Below, piece after piece: positions 60,502 through 64,000 of a DNA stretch of 64,000 nucleotides (position 1 is the stretch's first letter; each line of letters begins with the position of its first letter). The stretch spans positions 6,324,001-6,388,000 of the forward strand of contig OY781040.1 of the NCBI GenBank assembly GCA_963676095.1. Direction: 5' to 3'. A program made the position numbers and the translations under genes. This stretch comes from G963676095 sp963676095. Its GTDB lineage: Bacteria > Bacteroidota > Bacteroidia > Bacteroidales > Prolixibacteraceae. The notes below the pieces were generated by a model that saw nothing but the letters and a program-made list of their open reading frames with translations, was not told the DNA's origin and made no database searches.

Positions 60502-60530
60502 TATATTTGGTGGTACAAAGACTTACCACC
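60502..60530 (+). promoter_or_regulatory. Second promoter box and 5' hairpin before cysI
   Basis: TATATTTG (60502-60509) matches the -7 box. It is followed by a 7-bp hairpin GGTGGTA (60509-60515) / TACCACC (60524-60530) right at the expected start site. The -33 box is poor. Together with the 550-nt gap it suggests cysI can be transcribed separately from cysJ. Confidence 0.5.
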
Positions 60531-60559
60531 GGTAATTGCAATAAGAAAGGAATTAAGTG

Positions 60560-62254
60560 ATGAGCGATAAAATTGACTGGAGCATTCTTTCGGAGCTGGA
60601 GAAATTGAAATATGAGAGTAATTATCTGAGAGGAACGTTAGTAGAGAGCCTTGTAGATCCGGTTACCGGTGCTATTGCCGATGGGGACACGCAATTGTCT
60701 AAATTCCACGGTATTTACCAGCAACAGGATCGGGATATTGAAAAAGAACGCAAGAGGCAAAAACTGGAACCTGCTTTTTCTTTCCTGATCCGTGTGAGGT
60801 TACCGGGAGGTGTTGCGAGCCGGGAACAGTGGTTACAGATGGATAAGCTGGCTGATGAACATGCAAACGGAACACTTAAGCTAACTACCAGACAGGCATT
60901 TCAGTTGCATGGTGTGATAAAGAAGAAGCTAAAACCGACAATTCAAGGGATTAATCAGGTTTTACTGGACACGATTGCTGCCTGCGGAGATGTAAACCGG
61001 AATGTGATGTCGCATGCCAATCCTTCTGAATCGGAAATCCATCGTCAGGCCTATGATCTGGCAGGAAGACTTTCTGCCCATCTGACACCTCAGACAACGG
61101 CATACCATGAAATATGGCTGGATAAAAAATTACTGGTAGACGGGAAAAAAGATGTCGAACCGATTTATGGGGACCGGTATCTACCCCGTAAGTTTAAGAT
61201 AGGTGTCGCGGTGCCTCCTTATAATGATGTTGATGTTTTTTCTCAGGACCTTGGTTTTATAGCTATACAGAAAGGAGGTCAGCTTACCGGTTATAATGTT
61301 GTAGTCGGAGGAGGAATGGGGTCAACCTTTGGGGTACCGGAAACTTATCCCCGGTTGGGCGAAGTAATTGGCTTCTGTACCCCGGAGCAGGCAGTTGACA
61401 TAACAGAAAAGATAGTCCTGATCCAGCGCGATAACGGTGACCGGAAAAACAGGAAGCTTGCGCGTCTGAAGTATACTATCGACGACAGGGGGACAGAATG
61501 GTTCAGGGATGAGCTGCACAAGCGGTTGGGATATGAGCTGGAAAATGCCCGCCCTTACAGCTTTTCGAGAAACGGTGACCGGTATGGCTGGATAAAAGGT
61601 ACTGACGGTAAATGGAGCCTGAACCTGTTTATCGAAGGGGGCAGGGTGAAAGATACCAACGATTTGAAATTAAAATCAGCCTTGCGTGAAGTAGCGAAGG
61701 AGGTCGAGGCCCAATTTATACTAACAGGAAACCAGAACCTGATTATTGCAGGAACTGATGAAAAGGACAAGGTAACCCGGATATTGGGAAATTATGGCGT
61801 ATGGCCGTTGCAGATCTCAGGGCTCAGACAAAATTCGATAGCCTGCGTGGCCCTCAATACCTGTGGCCTGGCGTTTGCAGAGGCGGAACGTTACTTGCCT
61901 GACCTGGTTACTAAAGTGGAAAAAATACTTGAGGAATATAACCTTCTGAAAGAGGAAATCGTGATCAGAATGACCGGTTGCCCGAATGGTTGCGGCAGGC
62001 CGTATCTGGCAGAGATTGGGTTCATCGGTAAATCGTATGGTCACTATAACCTTTATCTGGGGGGAAATTTTAATGGAACACGCTTGAATACGCTCTACAA
62101 GGAAACGCTTTCCGAGGAAGAAATTCTTGCAGAACTTCGTCCCTTGATTGCTGATTTTGCAGAAACGAGGCTGAAGGACGAACGGTTCGGAGATTTTGTA
62201 ATCCGGAAAGGATATGTGAAGGAAACAGTTGCAGGAAAATATTTTAAACATTAA
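60560..62254 (+). CDS. cysI: Sulfite reductase hemoprotein beta-component
   Basis: 564 residues from ATG 60560 with AAGGA 8 nt upstream; a GTG one codon earlier is also open. Features are the nitrite/sulfite-reductase repeats, TRQAFQLHGV and DVNRNVM (siroheme and substrate), and the C-terminal siroheme-4Fe4S cysteines in CVALNTC and TGCPNGCGRPYLAE. It reduces sulfite to sulfide using electrons from CysJ. The length fits assimilatory NADPH-type CysI rather than dissimilatory enzymes. Confidence 0.96.
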   Translation: MSDKIDWSILSELEKLKYESNYLRGTLVESLVDPVTGAIADGDTQLSKFHGIYQQQDRDIEKERKRQKLEPAFSFLIRVRLPGGVASREQWLQMDKLADEHANGTLKLTTRQAFQLHGVIKKKLKPTIQGINQVLLDTIAACGDVNRNVMSHANPSESEIHRQAYDLAGRLSAHLTPQTTAYHEIWLDKKLLVDGKKDVEPIYGDRYLPRKFKIGVAVPPYNDVDVFSQDLGFIAIQKGGQLTGYNVVVGGGMGSTFGVPETYPRLGEVIGFCTPEQAVDITEKIVLIQRDNGDRKNRKLARLKYTIDDRGTEWFRDELHKRLGYELENARPYSFSRNGDRYGWIKGTDGKWSLNLFIEGGRVKDTNDLKLKSALREVAKEVEAQFILTGNQNLIIAGTDEKDKVTRILGNYGVWPLQISGLRQNSIACVALNTCGLAFAEAERYLPDLVTKVEKILEEYNLLKEEIVIRMTGCPNGCGRPYLAEIGFIGKSYGHYNLYLGGNFNGTRLNTLYKETLSEEEILAELRPLIADFAETRLKDERFGDFVIRKGYVKETVAGKYFKH

Positions 62255-62257
62255 GCC

Positions 62258-62989
62258 ATGGAATTACCATCAGTTTTTATCGGAAGAAGTTTATCGGCAG
62301 CTACCCGGAGGTGGCTTAGAAAACAGCCGATCCGTTTTATCGAACACCCATTGATCAGGATCCAGTTCAGAAAGCCGGACGTAAGCTTTCTGAAACTGAT
62401 CAGGAATGAACCGGCCAGTCTGGTTGTAACCAGTTCTTATGCTGCCCACTGGCTGGTACGTTTCAGAAAACATTTTGGATCTGAACACGAAGTTTTTTGT
62501 ATTTCTACGAGGCAAAGGGAGATTTTACAAAAAACGAAGATGAAGTTACACCAGCCTGAAGAACCGACCGTTGTATCGCTGGCAAAGTTGGTTTCGGAAA
62601 ATAATAACGGGCAGAGGGTTGTCTATTTACGGGGGGATAAATCATTGAATGACTTGTATGAAAGGTTATTCGCACTTGGAATACAGGCCCACGAGATGGA
62701 AGTTTACAAAAATACGCCAATAGAAAAATGGATTAATGAGGCATTTGACGCATACTTGTTTTTCAGCCCCGGTGCTATTGAAAATTATAAAGCTTCAGGA
62801 AACTTTCCTTCACCAAGAGCTCAGATTATGGCTTTTGGCGAAAACACGGCCATGACGGCATGGAAGATGTTCCCGAACGCCGTAAATGTTTCATCGGATG
62901 AAGAGGAATTATCGTTTGTGAAAAATTCGGTAGGCCGCATCATCAAAAAAATGAGTGAACCCGAGTTGAAACATAAAATAATCTATTGA
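62258..62989 (+). CDS. hemD: Uroporphyrinogen-III synthase
   Basis: 243 residues, starting 3 nt after cysI. Weakly conserved family, but the marker segments VVTSSYAAHWL, VVYLRGDKSLNDL, MEVYKNTP and FFSPGAIENYK match HemD. It closes hydroxymethylbilane to uroporphyrinogen III, the precursor that CobA then methylates for siroheme, the cofactor of CysI. Cotranscription with cysI thus couples enzyme and cofactor supply. Confidence 0.85.
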   Translation: MELPSVFIGRSLSAATRRWLRKQPIRFIEHPLIRIQFRKPDVSFLKLIRNEPASLVVTSSYAAHWLVRFRKHFGSEHEVFCISTRQREILQKTKMKLHQPEEPTVVSLAKLVSENNNGQRVVYLRGDKSLNDLYERLFALGIQAHEMEVYKNTPIEKWINEAFDAYLFFSPGAIENYKASGNFPSPRAQIMAFGENTAMTAWKMFPNAVNVSSDEEELSFVKNSVGRIIKKMSEPELKHKIIY

Positions 62990-63018
62990 GCTTCCCTCGC
63001 AGAGGCCGGAACAAGGGT

Positions 63019-63843
63019 ATGAGGAATGTGTCTGTTTTAGGATGTGGCTGGCTTGGACTTCCGCTTGCGGAGGCCTTGGTCAGGTCGGGATTTTCAGTTA
63101 AGGGATCAGTAACCTTAGTAGAAAAGTCAGACCAGCTTATAACGTTGGGGATTGAACCTTTCCTGTTGATCCTGGAACGCGGGCATGTTGAGCTTTCGAG
63201 TCCCCGTTTCTTCGAATCGGAGGTGCTGATCGTGAATATCCCGCCCCGCAGGGTCCCTGACATCGAAACGGTGTTTCCTGAGCAGATCGGACAATTGATT
63301 TTCTTGCTGGAGAAGTATGGCATCGGTAAAGTAATCTTTGTCTCATCCACATCGGTTTACCCGGATACAGGAGGCTTTGTTGTTTCAGAAGACAGTAACC
63401 TGCCTCCTGAAAAAGCTTCGGGAAGGGCACTTCTGAAGGCCGAAAAGATGTTGATGCAAAATGGTCGCTTTAAAACGACTGTCCTTAGGTTTGGCGGACT
63501 GATCGGCCCGGGACGGGATCCGTCCCGGTTCCTGACACGGAAAAAAGAGATTATTAACGGAAATGTCCCGGTCAATCTGATCCATCAGGAAGATTGTATA
63601 AGGATAATTCTCGGACTGATCGAAAACGAGGAGTGGGGAGATGTTTTTAATGCCTGCGGGCCTGTGCATCCTTTAAAAAAAGAATTTTACGGGCTGGCTT
63701 CGGCTGTTTCCGGGATTAAAGCCCCGACGTTTGAGGATACAGAACAGGTTCCCGGCCATAAGATAGTTGATAGTTCAAAGCTTATTAACCGGCTTAATTA
63801 CCGGTTTAAATACCCGAGTCCTTTGGATTGGCTTTTACAATAA
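63019..63843 (+). CDS. YeeZ-like atypical SDR (NAD(P)-binding)
   Basis: 274 residues from ATG 63019; the frame is open to 62986 with a TTG. The Rossmann motif is atypical (VLGCGWLGLPLAEAL), followed by IFVSSTSVYP, RFGGLIGPGRDPSRF and VNLIHQEDCI, FNACGPVHP, which match E. coli YeeZ and related SDR-a5 proteins in order. The usual YxxxK catalytic pair is not evident, so it may not be an ordinary dehydrogenase. It lies inside the siroheme/sulfite operon. It is not the precorrin-2 dehydrogenase expected there. Confidence 0.82.
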   Translation: MRNVSVLGCGWLGLPLAEALVRSGFSVKGSVTLVEKSDQLITLGIEPFLLILERGHVELSSPRFFESEVLIVNIPPRRVPDIETVFPEQIGQLIFLLEKYGIGKVIFVSSTSVYPDTGGFVVSEDSNLPPEKASGRALLKAEKMLMQNGRFKTTVLRFGGLIGPGRDPSRFLTRKKEIINGNVPVNLIHQEDCIRIILGLIENEEWGDVFNACGPVHPLKKEFYGLASAVSGIKAPTFEDTEQVPGHKIVDSSKLINRLNYRFKYPSPLDWLLQ

Positions 63844-63879
63844 AGGCCAATCTGTATGGAACAGGTCATTCCGCATTAA

Positions 63880-63925
63880 ATACCGAGTATCCAATATCTA
63901 GTGTCTAGCATCCAATATCCAGAAT
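63880..63925. repeat. Short ATCC/AATATC word repeats before cobA
   Basis: TATCCAATATC and CATCCAATATCC recur with TAGTGTCTAG between them in the 84-nt gap before cobA. It resembles the degenerate intergenic repeats seen before cysI. No gene. Confidence 0.5.
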
Positions 63926-63927
63926 CC

Positions 63928-64000
63928 ATGAATCAGAATCATCTTATATCGATTGCCGGCGCCGGACCGGGCGATCCGGAGTTGCTTACAGTAAAGGCCC
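63928..64000 (+). CDS. cobA: Uroporphyrinogen-III C-methyltransferase, N-terminus only
   Basis: The first 24 codons from ATG 63928 run off the right edge. The start (LISIAGAGPGDPELLTVKA) is the unmistakable N-terminal motif of SUMT/CobA-type methylases that make precorrin-2 for siroheme. Whether a CysG-like dehydrogenase/ferrochelatase is fused or follows cannot be seen. Confidence 0.92.
   Translation, partial: MNQNHLISIAGAGPGDPELLTVKA

Noticed and set aside
60340..60570. 76-codon open frame between cysJ and cysI
   Set aside because: Runs through word-like repeats and a promoter box; no protein features and ends inside cysI.

Overview
The window comes from a Bacteroidota chromosome, most likely a Bacteroidales-type anaerobe or facultative anaerobe. 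The signs are: promoters of the TTTG-N18/19-TAnnTTTG type instead of the E. coli -35/-10 boxes, few Shine-Dalgarno sequences, and families typical of the phylum (DUF4199, DUF1080, DUF1599, FecR/DUF4974, STN-carboxypeptidase-regulatory proteins, HYC_CC_PP proteins, the folP-cdaA pair). A ferredoxin-dependent 2-oxoacid oxidoreductase and an acyl-CoA carboxylase operon point to anaerobic metabolism. No insertion sequence, prophage, CRISPR array or rRNA was seen.

Layout. 1-7.4 kb: a truncated Xaa-Pro aminopeptidase, a cytidylate-kinase-like protein, a DUF1080-PHP lipoprotein, an exported NIF3-like protein and an S9 peptidase. 7.9-17.2 kb: a copper/silver-type efflux locus (HMA-AraC regulator, HYC_CC_PP protein, CusA-CusC-CusB, DUF302, and an exported HMA chaperone cut by an in-frame amber codon). 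17.5-24.6 kb: an Omp85-like barrel, NhaC antiporter, soluble histidine kinase with thioredoxin, acetyltransferase, and a glycosyltransferase with DUF4199. 24.9-25.4 kb: SRP RNA followed by tRNA-Thr, tRNA-Tyr and tRNA-Gly and a clear terminator. 25.6-32.1 kb: galactose mutarotase, a 23-bp tandem repeat array, a DUF1080 protein and a three-gene biotin-dependent acyl-CoA carboxylase operon. 32.5-36 kb: an ECF sigma factor, FecR anti-sigma factor and STN/surface-repeat protein in one operon. 36-48.4 kb: alkaline phosphatase, class I aldolase, molybdate-binding TOBE protein, DUF1599, folP-cdaA-mechanosensitive channel, FMN oxidoreductase, an M16 peptidase pair, nucleotidyltransferase and gamma-carbonic anhydrase. 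48.8-55.7 kb: korAB, a large receiver/ATP-grasp protein, a NifX-like protein and a small unknown. 55.7-57.5 kb: aroE and a DUF368 transporter.

57.6-64 kb is an assimilatory sulfite-reduction and siroheme operon: DUF2061, cysJ, cysI, hemD, a YeeZ-like SDR and the start of cobA. CysJ and CysI reduce sulfite to sulfide; HemD and CobA supply the siroheme precursor. Upstream lies what reads as a complete transcription attenuator: a promoter, a 34-codon leader peptide with a dense Met/Cys run, an antiterminator strand inside the leader ORF exactly complementary to 12 nt of the terminator, and a rho-independent terminator before the first structural gene. This is the strongest candidate for an undescribed regulatory system here.

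Other points of interest are the sigma/anti-sigma operon whose third gene replaces the usual TonB receptor with a surface-repeat protein, the receiver-domain ATP-grasp protein that lacks the phosphohistidine domain of PEP synthase, the amber-interrupted HMA gene, and several unexplained palindromes and phased repeats in intergenic DNA. All functional calls come from reading motifs by eye; no database search was run.
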